Assembly: GCA_963682025.1 (NCBI GenBank)
Contig: OY821520.1
Span: forward strand, 136,594,738 to 136,658,737
Direction: 5' to 3'
Source: Cordilura impudica
Taxonomy: Eukaryota; Arthropoda; Insecta; Diptera; Scathophagidae
Length of the DNA stretch: 64,000 bases
The position numbers and the translations under genes were made by a program. Within the stretch, counting starts at the first letter, position 1. Each line of letters starts with the position of its first letter. Below, piece by piece: positions 29,951 to 41,572 of the stretch. The notes under the pieces were generated by a model. That model searched no databases, was not told the origin of the DNA, and saw only the letters and a program-made list of their open reading frames with translations.

Positions 29951-31854
29951 TATTTACTTTCATTAAAAGCAAGCAGATAAGCAGCATTAAAATTACAGAA
30001 AAGAGAAAGAGATTTATAAAGCAAATTAAATTTAAATTAGTTTTTACTTTGCATTACAACAAATTTAAATTGTTGGAAAAAGTAATGCAAGTCATGCAGT
30101 AAAATTGAAATTTCGAAACGCAACTTGTCACAAATAGTTTTACTTGTATATTTAAACAAGAAGTTTGCAGAAGTTTGAAATAAATAAAAAAAAAATGTAA
30201 GAGCAATATACGTACATAAAAATTAAATACACACCTTGCAAAATAGTAAAGTGATGAAAAAAAAACGGTAATAGCAACACAATAATGCAAATATCGAAAA
30301 ACTTTATTTTTTCTTGTCATTCACGTTGTTTTCAATGGAAACTTGTTTAAAGTAAACGTTTTTCATTTTGACGAGTTGTTGATATGAACATTTGGCTCCA
30401 ACTACAGGAGTTAGCGTAAATTACACTCTGTTGTATATTCGTTTATCAAGCTAAACAAGAATAATAAAACAAAACAAAAGCTAGCAATCCCATGTTATGC
30501 GTAAATTACAAAACCAGAGAGAAAAAACGACTACACATACAACAGAGAAGAACAAAAGCAGCGAAAATACCTAAGCTGACATATACACTACAAACACTTG
30601 TGCAAATGTTAAAAACAAAGTGTAACGGAAATTAATGTCATTTTTTTTTTATACAGAATTTCTTGTGTAAGGATTTTTGTGATGATGAAACTAAAATGTT
30701 TATTAAAAAAACGTGTTCCAGCCAACCAAACTTTATAATAAGATTTAAAACGTTTGTTGAGTTTAACTCGTTTTTCTTTTAAAACATTCACCCGCACTGT
30801 GGCTGTAATTTTGATTTCATTGGCCAAAAGTCCAATTCTTTTTGTCACAGATTTTTTAAACTTTAAAGCTATTTTGTAGCTAATATATCCAAATTAAAGT
30901 AGCCAAAAAAATTGGGTTAAACTATTGCTAATTGTGGGCGTGGCATGCTGTCAAACTCAACTGTTTTTTATTTCAGAAAAAGGTGATTTTTTAGTTTTTT
31001 ACCAAAAAACTAATAAATGGTTACTACTCGCAAGTTGTCTTCGATACTGACCTGTGGTCTTCTTTACAAGATTGGCAGGATTGTAGTCTTTAGTTTTTGT
31101 AAGTGATAATAACCCTACCGTTTAATATTAGCGGTGTTCTGAAATGTTTATTAAACTACTATATTTGTGTCAAACTTCAATTTTAGTGCAATAGAACTTC
31201 TAGGAAACAAAAGGGAACAAAAAAACGTACACAACCCAAGAAAGGTGAAAGTGCCCTCTTTAAACCTATACATATTTTTGCATCCGCGACGATCCGAGGG
31301 TAGAACACTTTTTTCATTTTAACGAAATTACTTTTAAAAAAAATCAAATTACGGTAATTTAAACAGCACTATAAGTATACAGTTGTGTTTTAAATTTGTG
31401 CATTAGATATTTTATAGCTTATAATAGTTATTATTTGTTCTATTACCTGTATCTGTAAATTAGTATGTCAATGCACAGAGGATGTAATTCATTTGCAACA
31501 TGGCTTTTTTATTATCATACCTTTTTATATCTTTTTATTTTACCTAACAATGCACTAATGCAAGTAGTAAAGAAAACACACCCAGGTAATTTACGTGTAT
31601 AGTGGGTTTTTTTATATATCATTTTAGGTAGTAAAGCACTAATACCATTTTCTTACCTTTTTATTTTACCTAGAAACATAGTATGATGGCTTATGCAAAG
31701 GCCTATCAAAGAGTGACATTTGAATACAAACTCAATTGCAATAATATATTACAGCAACAGCAAATAATAAATATTCAGAAAAATATGGAGAGCTTTAGTT
31801 ATAAAGAACTGGCCGAAGAGTATGTTAGGAACAAAAACCAGGAGGATGTTCTTT
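29951..31854. other. Unassigned sequence, apparently not repeated in the window
   Basis: About 1.9 kb without a supported gene or a second copy here. Short open frames (for example 30054-30320 and 30609-30848 on the - strand) lack recognisable domains. Confidence 0.5.
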
Positions 31855-32542
31855 AGGGCAGGTCGATTTGTAGGGAGGCAAAAAAATCGCTCGAGTGACA
31901 AGGAAAATCATATTCTAGGAATCAAAATAAGAAACTTTGCTCAAGGAACCATACCCCTTAAACGAATTCTGATGTTCCGACTTTTGACATGTCTGTCTGT
32001 CTGTCTGCCATGGGGCAACCCCATTCCCCTTCATGCAATTGATCTGAAACTTGGCCCATAGTCTTGTTGTGACTACCGATTTATTTTTGGGAAGTCACGC
32101 AGCGTCACTCATAGTCGCGGAGTGATCTAAAAGTTATTTACCCTCATCCGATCGATCTTTTTGAATAACATAACATAGTCAAGCCGTATGATTATTATTT
32201 ATTGGCAGAGTAGAAGATACGTATACGTATGAGTGTTAATTTGAATATTAAATCAAACATAGTCAGCCCAATTCTAAAAAATGGTGATTTTTTGAAATGT
32301 TTGAATGCGGAACCCCCAGCGGGGTTCCAGGGGGTGTGCCACTGGCATGGCTGGGTCGGCCCTCCAAAGTTAGTGGGGCTAGATCATAAATTTGGACTCA
32401 ATTGGGGTACTATAAATGGGTCAGACAGACAGACAGACAGGTCAAAAGTCGGGACATCAGAATTCGTTTTAGAGGTATGGTTCCTCGAGCAAAGTTTCTT
32501 ATTTTGATCCTTAAGATATGATTTTCCTTGTCGCTTAGCCCT
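31855..32542 (+). repeat. Foldback repeat C, copy 1
   Basis: Starts AGGGCAGGTCGATTTGTAGG with GGCAAAAAAATCGCTCGAGTG. The right end is the partial inverse (GATTTTCCTTGTCGCTTAG), missing the outermost 25 bp seen in copy 3, and is followed by a TA run. Internally it holds GTCTGTCTGTCTG, GTCACGC tracts and CAGACAGACAGACAGG. Confidence 0.78.
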
Positions 32543-32826
32543 AATATATATATATATATTTGTGAAAGTTATTAAACTTTACTTGACGAGCTTTAAATGG
32601 CATTTGATACCCCACAAGAGGAAAAAAATTTAAGTGAGAATAATTATTTCTTTTTTATACTGAGATAACAAAATAGATAAATTAAATACTTTAAGTAAGT
32701 TGCAATGCTCTTTATGTTTTTGTTTTAACTAGTATAGCCCAGCACTCGAAATTCGAGTGCAAATTCTGGGAAATATTATTTTTTCATTCAATTTTTGTAT
32801 TTCAATGTTTTATAATTCTATATATC

Positions 32827-33246
32827 TGTGGTCACAAGCGATAACCGCCTAAGTCGACTTAAGAACGATTTGAGTTATATACGCTATCATATTCTACTAA
32901 CAATGCTCTATATTTACGTGAAATTCCCATTTCTCTGACGCTGTTATTTAAAAGTTATTAATGAAAACATACTGACCTAAGTCATAATAAGGCCCCATTA
33001 CATTTATATAAACAGTTATTTTTCTCGAAAGAATGATTTTCGCCAATTTGAGTTATGTATGCTATCATATTCTATTAAAATATCTTCATATTTACGTGAA
33101 ATCCCCATTCCTCTTACACTGTTATTTAAAAAGATAGTACAAATATTCTGACCTAAGTCGTAATGAAGCCCCATTACATTTATATAAAAAGCTTTTTTTC
33201 TCGAAATCATGATTTTCGAGTTAGGCGGTTATTGCTTGTGACCACA
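32827..33246. repeat. 420-bp MITE with a 178-bp internal duplication
   Basis: The terminal inverted repeats begin TGTGGTCACAAGCGATAACC at 32827, and the complement ends at 33246. The interior consists of two direct copies of a block that starts TTGAGTTAT(A/G)TA at 32870 and 33048, about 178 bp apart and roughly 85% alike by eye. Flanked by TA-rich DNA. No coding capacity. Confidence 0.78.
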
Positions 33247-33256
33247 AATATATACC

Positions 33257-33307
<51 letters not shown>
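33247..33307. repeat. TA dinucleotide microsatellite
   Basis: About 55 bp of nearly pure TA following the MITE. Confidence 0.9.
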
Positions 33308-33310
<3 letters not shown>

Positions 33311-33435
33311 AATTTATGAATATTTAAATGAGCCTAGAGATACGTTAATCAATTTTAGCAATTCACAATTCAACACAGAACGTCTGATATATAATTTAAA
33401 TCATTCGCATTAACAGGGCGTAACGAATTATTATA

Positions 33436-34343
33436 AATATTATATTTTACTTAATTTAATATATTTTTAAGACAGATAAAACACAAATTTTATCACTGCC
33501 AGCTTCTCCTCCATATGAACTACAACTATGCCAATTTTCACACTCATCCGTGCCCTCATATTGCTTAAAAAGGGAACTAAATATTTACCTTCACGTATTA
33601 GTATATAGATTTTGCCGTTTGATATGTTGACATTTATTTCAGGGACCGTAATCATTATGAGTTTTATAATAAAAATTACACAATAATGATTATATTATGA
33701 GTTTTAAGGATTTCTTCAATGGTAATGATTATTTTTGAGTAATATTTATAAAAATCAGACATAATCATTATTTTTGAGCAAAAAGAATAAAACTCAAAAG
33801 TAATCATTATTTATGATTTTTATTTTTTTCGCTCAAAATAAAACTCACTTTCAATTTATGACTTTTTTTTGAGGTTTTTTACCAACATAGTTGCATATCC
33901 TCATAAAACAAATCCAGGGGAACCAACCAAGGCGAAAAAAATTATTAAAAATTATTTCATAAGTTTTTTTTTAAATCAATTTTATTTGGTTTTAATTATT
34001 TATTATTTAATTTTACAAAAAGTAATTTCGCCAACGACTCGTCTGATAGGTTGCATCTTTGATCCGTTAGCATTGTTTTTAATGCAGAAAAGGATCTTTC
34101 AACACTCACTTGTGTGGCAGGAACAGAGTGCACCACTTTGGCCAACTGGTACAGATAGGGGTATTGAAATTTTTTTTCCTCCCAGTACTTCATAATATTG
34201 TTGTTTGGGCAAACTGGCTTTGGACAATAGTTGTCAATAGTTGTTGAGTGAATTGCACTTGGTAATGCAGAATTAAATATACCCTTCACTACTTTGAAGT
34301 GAACTTTAAACTAAAAATATACTTAAAGGGAAGTATTCACAAT
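33436..34343 (-). mobile_element. hAT-derived segment P
   Basis: Contains the hAT C-terminal coding relic at 33996-34289. Its two flanks (33441-33645 and 34244-34343) recur together at 37736-38046, where the middle 600 bp is absent, so segment P' looks like an internally deleted relative. Full ends not determined. Confidence 0.55.
33996..34289 (-). pseudogene. hAT transposase, C-terminal dimerisation region
   Basis: 97 residues with the hAT family dimerisation signature: YPYLYQLAKVVHSVPATQ, then VERSFSALKTMLTDQRCNLS and LLFVKLN. In hAT transposases this segment completes the catalytic fold and mediates dimerisation. Upstream catalytic parts are not recognisable nearby, so this is a fragment. 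Confidence 0.8.
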
Positions 34344-34983
34344 AGGGCGGGTCGATTTAAAAATCGCTCAAGTGACAAAGAAAATCGTATTCTAGGGAAC
34401 AAGATAAGAAACTTTGCCCGAGGAACCTTACGTCTAAAACGAATTCTGATGTCCCGACTTTTGACCTGTCTGTCTGTCTGTCTCACTTTGACCCATTTAG
34501 AGTGCCCCAAATGTATGATCGACCCTCGCTAACTATGGAGGGCCGACCCACCCATGCCAATGGCATACCAACTGGAACACCCTGGGGGGTTCCCCAAACA
34601 AACATTTAAAAAAATCACCATTTTTTGTCTAGAATTTATCTTCTACTCTGCTAATAAGTATTAATCATACGCCTTGACTATGTTATGTTATTCAAAAAGA
34701 TCGATCGGATGATGAGGGTAAATAACTTTTAGATCACTCCGTGACTATACGTAACTATGCGTGACTCTGCGTGATAACCCCAAAATTAACCTGTCGTCAT
34801 AACAAGACTATGGGCCAAGTTTCAGATCAATTGCATGAGGGGGAATGGGGTTGCCCCATGGCAGACAGACAGACAGACAGTCCAAAATCGGGACATCAGA
34901 ATTCTTTTTAGAGGTATGGTTCCTGGAGCAAAGTTTCTTATTTTGATCCCTAGCATATGATTTTCCTTGTCACTTGAGCGACA
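34344..34983 (+). repeat. Foldback repeat C, copy 2
   Basis: Starts AGGGCGGGTCGATTT (a 20-bp stretch present in copy 1 is deleted here) and ends CCTTGTCACTTGAGCGAC before a TA run. The interior includes the CTGTCTGTCTGTCTC and CAGACAGACAGACAG tracts in opposite senses. The TA run is the insertion point of element B'. Confidence 0.78.
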
Positions 34984-35005
34984 ATATATATATATATATA
35001 TATAT

Positions 35006-37735
35006 GGGGGGTTTCATGTCAAGTGCACCAACTTTTGAAACCGATGTCTTCCGATCGGGATGAAATTTGCACCAAGGTTAGTCCTATTGGATAGTAGTTC
35101 AGACACTATTTTTCAATAAGATCGGTCAAGATCTCTTTGAGTTAGAGGGGATCAAAATTTGACATTTTGGCCAAACAGGTGTTTTTTCTCATCCATGTAA
35201 CTTATTACCTATTGTTCATAGAAAATTTTCTCCCAAAGAGTTTAGATAGCTATTTCTTCAACATTTCGGAAAAAAATACTTAAAAAAAAATAAAAAATTG
35301 TAGACTTTTTTTTTGCTAAATTAAAGCATTTTTTGCCTTTATTTTCAAAAAGGGCATTTTTTTTTTTTCATAAGAAAGCTTAGGATTTTTCCTTTAAGAG
35401 CTTCTTGGTCGCTCAGTAGGATGGGAGTGGGATATCTATCAAAATAAATGTTTAGTAACTCAAGACGACGGTTTTTCAATTTTTCACAAATGCACTATTT
35501 TGAATTTTTTCCTATTTGTGTCTAAAACCTACAAATAAAACTTATACTAAAAAACTAGACAAACTAATCTTTCCGAAGGTATATAACATACCTAACTAAA
35601 ATTTTATACCCTCGATACTGTAATACACAGAATATGTTAACCTCAGGAAAAAAATCGCTTTTTTTCTATAGAAATGTTGAAAAATTATTATTTTTTATTT
35701 ATTTTCAATAATAATTAAATTAATGTATAATACTAATAATATTAAAAATAAAAAGATAAATAATTTATTAAAATTTAATCTTAATTGCATTAGATCCATT
35801 TTTATACTTAATTTATTGTATCTGATGAAGTATTTAAGTCTTGTAAATTTTTAAATACCCAGTCTTTCATCCAGCTTTTTTGTCGCCTTTATTTACTGAG
35901 TGTTTTTGTCAATCCTTTCTTGGCGTTACTAGGCTCTGCTGTTGATTTCGCTGCCGTTTTATTTGTTGGCTTTGGAAAGAAATCGCATTGAATAGAGGCA
36001 GAAAACTTTTTCAACTTGAGTCTTCCATCGACAAGCGGTATAAAAGCATGGTATTGAGCGGTGCCATCGATTGTTACCGCAGCATCGAATCTGTTCTTCA
36101 GTGTTTTCAATGTTTCCTGATGATCCTCTTTGCTACTAAAAACTATTTTAGTTTCTTTACAATAACTCTTTGCCGAATGGAATAAAGCAGTCGCATCTAA
36201 GATGTGATCTTGATGAGAGCACTGGAGGCTATACTTCGCTGCATTCCTTTTAAGGTTTGCTCCAATTTCATCACATGCTCCTTTACCATGAGCAGTAGGA
36301 TGAAAATGCCACTCAGCTGGCATTCCAAAATCTTTTTCATGGGCTGGCATTCTAAAATCTTTTTCATGCCAAGCTACTTTTGTTTTTAAAATGGTGACGA
36401 GCTCCGTCCGAAACGTAGTATACCTTCTTTACTGTAAATTTATATTTTAGAAATTTTAGTATTCTCTTCTGGTACTCATAAACTGCAACGGTATCATGTT
36501 TTAAATCGTCGGATATGATTGCCATACTTTTGTGTTCTTGTTTTTCATCTTTCATGTAGTAAATAACTACTGTGAATATAGTTGCTTGGTCATTATTGAA
36601 GTGGAATGCTTGTATGGCATCCTAAAAAACATATTTATAGTTTTCTGCGAAATCATATGAAATAACGAATTCACCAGACTTCAAATGTATCTTCAAATCC
36701 TTGAAGAATGACCATTGCTCTTTGACTAAAAAGTCATGGTTTCTCAAGTTTAGCAATCCTGTACACATTTCCTCCACAAAATCATCCACATTTAAAATGA
36801 TTGTTTTCAATGTGCATCTGTCAGTCTGAATCCAAGAATCAAATTTGACCTCCTCTATATATTCTCGATCTAAAGAGTTGATTAAATTTTCTTTGATGAA
36901 TGTGGTTTTCGGGCAATTGGTACATTCACCTAAGTGGCAAAAAGTTGTTACTTTAGGACACATAGTCAATTTAAGGCAATCGCGGTAATCGTGTAAATCT
37001 TCCGAATCATCTGTTAAATACTTTACGTTGATTTCCTTCAACATCAGTTCAACATTTTCATGGTAAATGCAAACGCATACTGTGTGAGTTCCGCTGCTTT
37101 CTGCCAAAACGCAATGTTTTGGCCTCATTTGGGTTAATTTCGTGAAGCCAATTCTAACATCCTCGTGTTCAGATTGAAATGTTGCAAATAACTCTTTCAG
37201 GTTACAGATAACCATTCTCTTCTGTTATGTTATGAAGGTATGTTAATTTGTCTAGTTTCTCAGTATAAGTTTTATTTGTAAGGTTTTACACACAAATAGG
37301 AAAAAATTCAAAATAGTGCATTTGTGAAAAATTGAAAGACCTCTGTCTTGAGCTACAAAACATTTATTTTGATAGATATCCCACTCCTATCCCACTAAGC
37401 GACCAAAAAGCTCTTAAAGGAAAAATCCTAAGCTTTCTTATGAAAAAAAAAATAAGAAAAAATGCCCTTTTTGAAAAAAAGGCAAAAAATGCTTTAATTT
37501 AGCAAAAAAAAAAAAGTCTAAAATTTTTTTTTTTTAAGTATTTTTTTCCGAAATTTTGAAGAAATAGCTATCTAAACTATTTGGGAGAAAATTTTCTAAG
37601 AACAATAGGTAATAAGCTACATGGATGAGGAAAAACACCTGTTGCCAAAATGTCAAATTTTGATCCCCTCTAACTCAGAGAGATCTGGACCGATCTTATT
37701 GTAAAATTGTGTCTAAACTACTATCCAATAGGACT
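35006..37735 (-). mobile_element. Element B': second copy of element B, right end truncated
   Basis: The left end, GGGGGGTTTCATGTCAAG, lies immediately after a TA run. The right arm matches element B until CCAATAGGACT at about 37735, then stops about 85 bp short of the expected terminus. Sequence resembling segment P follows directly. Closely similar to element B over its whole length. Confidence 0.8.
35889..37215 (-). pseudogene. Element B' transposase-like gene, broken in three pieces
   Basis: Pieces at 37215-36622, 36555-36364 and 36350-35889 together cover the same protein as in element B. This copy keeps a stretch missing from B (RPKHCVLAESSGTHTVCVC, followed by the H-containing YHEN). 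It has a TAA where B reads Gln in YVLQDAIQ (near 36620) and a short local duplication near 36330-36365. B and B' are damaged in different places. Confidence 0.75.
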
Positions 37736-38046
37736 TAATATTTTATTTTACTTAATCTAATATAATTTTAAGACAGATTAAACATAAATTTTATCACTGT
37801 CAGCTTCTCGTCCATATGAACTATAACTATGCCAATTTTCACACTCTTCCAGTGCCCTTGTATTGCTTAAAAAGGGAACTAAAAATTTACCTTCACGTAT
37901 TAATATATAGATTTTGCCGTTTGATATTTTGACATTTATTTATTACTTGAGTGAATTGCACTTCATAATGCAGAATTAAATATACCCTTCACTAGTTTGA
38001 AGTAAACTTTAAACTAAAAATATACTAAAAGGGAAGTATTCACAAT
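37736..38046 (-). repeat. Segment P': internally deleted copy of hAT-derived segment P
   Basis: Matches 33441-33645 and then jumps to 34244-34343 at about 37950. It is followed by repeat C in the same order as the first copy. Confidence 0.7.
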
Positions 38047-38727
38047 AGGGCGGGTCGATTTAAAAATCGCCCAAGTGACAAAGAAAACTTTGCCCGAGGA
38101 ACCTTAACTCTAAAATGAATTCTGATGTCCCGACTTTCGACCTGTATGTCTGTCTGTCTCACTTTGACCCATTTAGAGTGCCCCAATCGAGTCCAAATGT
38201 ATGATCGACCCCCACTAACTTTGGAGGGCCGACCCATCCATGCCAGTGGCACACCCCCTGGAACCCTCTGAGGGGTTCCCAAACAAACATTTAAAAAATC
38301 ATAATTTTTTGTTTAGAATTTATATTTAATATTAAAATTAACACTCATACGTAAACGTATCTTCTACTCTGCTAATAAGTATTAATCATACGCCTTGACT
38401 AAATTATGTTATTCAAAAAGATCGACCGGATGATGAGGGTAAATAACTTTTAGATCACTCCGTGACTATGCGTGACTATGCGTGACTCTGCGTGACTACC
38501 CCAAAATTAATCTGTAGTCACAACAAGACTATGGGCCAAGTTTCAGATCAATTGCATGAGGGGGAATGGGGTTGCCCCATTGCACACAGACAGGCCAAAA
38601 GTCGGGACATCAGAATTCTTTTTAGAGGTATGATTCCTTGGGCAAAGTTTCTCATTTTGATCCCTAGAATATGATTTTCCTTGTCACTTGAGCGATTTTT
38701 TTGCCTGCCTACAAATCGACCCGCCCT
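38047..38727 (+). repeat. Foldback repeat C, copy 3
   Basis: Left end AGGGCGGGTCGATTT. The right end carries the full complement, ending CTACAAATCGACCCGCCCT, which defines the terminal inverted repeat of this family. TA-rich DNA follows. Confidence 0.78.
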
Positions 38728-41398
38728 AATATACATATATATATATATGTATATAATATATATTATCCAATTTAAAAAAATTAAAGCTCATTTTATTTGT
38801 AACAATATTCTATTTCAAAATTTTTATACAAATAGAAAAAATTATAAAAAAATATCTCAAAGTTAAAAAAAACATAAAAAAAATAAAAAAAATTTCAGAT
38901 GTTATTACAAAAATTACTACTAATATTTAATTAATATAGCATAAAATGTATACGGTTTGAAAAATATGTTTTTGTCTTTCGTAAAGCGTTTAAAAATTGA
39001 AAATCGGATTAAAATCAGCTGAGTTACGTGTTCATTAGTGCTCGAACCTACCCGAAAATGTTTTTTTCGGAATAACTCCGAAATTTTAGGGTGATTTCGA
39101 AAATTTTAAAACTGATTTGAGATCTTCTCAACAAGGCCTACAACTTATATTAGGTCACTTTCCAAGTATACTTTCACTATAGCACGGTGTTATTAGTTTT
39201 TTTCAAATACATCTCTAATGGTAAAAATTTCTGAAAAATCGGGAGTTATTTACTTAAAAATAGCACTGATTTTATTAAAATTTGGTTTATGTATTTTCCT
39301 CGAAATAGCATCCGATATTAGCGATGCCACTCAAACTTAGTTTATGCTTAGTTTCTATGTCCATTTATGATTTCAGTATTGTTGAAATATTTTTTTTCTC
39401 GGAATTTGATGAAAACCTAATTTCTAGTTAATCGGGGTAACAACAATATATGTTTTAGTGTGTGCTTTATTTTCGTATGTTGAATTTTTTTTCTTAGTTG
39501 TTGTTCTTTTCAGGTCTGCTTAAGCGGATAGTATAACATGGTATAGTTTAACAGGGAGAAGCCTTTCATAGTCATTCGTGCTGTTTGTATCAATTGTTTT
39601 TTTTTTTTTTCTCATCAATTATTGTTACTTTAACTGTGTTAGTTGTTAAAAATTCGTACTTGTTGTTACTTGTCTGCCTTGGTGTACGTTTAGCTATTCT
39701 TAGTCTCGTATGTACTGCTAAAGCTCTTTTTCATCTTCTTCTCATGAACATTAATATGAAATGGCATGTTATGCCTAAGTGCTTTTAAAATAATCACCCT
39801 AGAAATGTTCATCTTAAAATGCTTTTAAATTTTTTTCCCATTAAGCGGCTGTAGGTGCTAAAATCTTGTTAAGTACTTTTATTACCAAGTCAATAATGAA
39901 AAAAAAAACAATGTGGCCAGAAAAAACACTCCATTTATTAAGCTAAACTCTTGAGCTAGTCAAATATATTCCTAAAAAGAGGCTAAGTCGGATTTAAAGA
40001 ATACTCGTTATTTTTATCACAAATAAAGCCTATGAGTAAATACATATAAGAAGTAAGTACTTCGACTATCGCACAATACCTATTTCAATTCAGAAAGTTG
40101 CAATTCTTTTTCAGAATAAATCAATTTAAATTTAGACATTCCATTTGATATACAGAATTTATCAATTCAATTAAGAAATTAATTTTGAAATTAAGAAAAT
40201 ATTAATTTAATAAAAAAAAAATATATAAATTAAGAAGTGGTCGTAAATTTAAATTTTCATTAAATAAATAAAATTCAAAAGCAGGTATTTAATAATAATA
40301 CTTTACCATTTAATCAGCAAATTTTTTCACTTTACAAATTGGTGATTACAGAAATAAATTTTGTTAAACTTAGAACAAGTTTATGAATCATGTCGGTAAC
40401 ATTAAATTACTGGCAGGGTCCATATATAATGAGGATGTGCAAACTGAAAATGGAACTGCTTAGCAAGAGAGGACAACAAGCGTATATATAAAATGTGATG
40501 GTTCAGAAACAAAAAAAAATGTTGACTAACGGTGTTCCATAGAACCGGCTAATGCAAAATGTTACCGAGACATTTTATTCTACGATATTTTTATAATCGT
40601 ACAATATTAACGATATGCACCTTCTGTCTTGTCTATCTTGTCTCTTGTCTCTCACAATGGCACTCAGAAAGAAACAAAATATATACACGCACACATTTTT
40701 AGGAAGCAAGAACAAAACACATATACATAAATAAATACACATTGATAAAGAGTAAAAAACTTGCAAGAAATCAAAATTTCAATTTTTCAACATTTTTATC
40801 AATTCTAGTTTATTTGCCAAATTTCATATGATATTCTATTTTGTTAAATTAAATTTCTCAAACATACTGCAAATAAAAATATGAAATGGAATAAAAATTT
40901 TAAATATAAATAAAGAAAACAAAATTTTTCTTATATAAAAACTTTTATTTTTAAACAAATTCAATTCAATGTTTGAGTGCAAATTCTTTGATTTTGCTTT
41001 TTAATTTTAGTTTGCCGTTTTGCAAACCCTAACCCTCTTTAAGGGTTAAGTACAAGTTGGAATCTGAGTTTTACTTCTTTTTGTAAACATTTTTGTAGGG
41101 AGTATTTACATAGGTTCCAACGAGTAAACCATTAACAGTATCAAAAAACATTGCTTGTTGCCTCTTTCTATCTTAGTTAGATGTAACATTTTAATCTTCA
41201 TTTGAACATCAAGACGAACACGTCGTCCATACGGATACATCTAAATATACAGTCCATTCCATTTTAAACGTAATTTATTTTTAAATAAAATATAGAGAAT
41301 TTTATATTTATTAATAAAATCATAAAAAATATTGTTTTCGTTTATTTCCATCGAACCGTGCATTTACGGCAAACACAATTTAAAACAGGAAAAATAAA
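38728..41398. other. Unassigned AT-rich sequence
   Basis: About 2.7 kb with no supported gene. A fragment near 39295-39365 (CTCGAAATAGCATCCGATAT and onward) resembles a decayed piece of the dipteran interspersed repeat. Short open frames here lack domains. Confidence 0.5.
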
Positions 41399-41572
41399 AA
41401 TAACATAAAAACAAGTCAAAAATAAAAAAAAAGATTCAAAATTAAGAAAAAAAAACATTTTATAGCCTTAAGTAATTCAATAACCCCTTGTACAATGAAT
41501 CATTTATTATACGCTCAGCGTAGAGGCTTTGTTCAGGGTCATTCTTCTTAATTTTGATGCGACTGTAACGCG

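Noticed and set aside
32229..32507. 92-residue open frame
   Set aside because: Lies wholly inside foldback repeat C, and equivalents in the other copies are not conserved.
38040..38282. 80-residue - strand open frame
   Set aside because: Also inside foldback repeat C; no domain and no conservation between copies.
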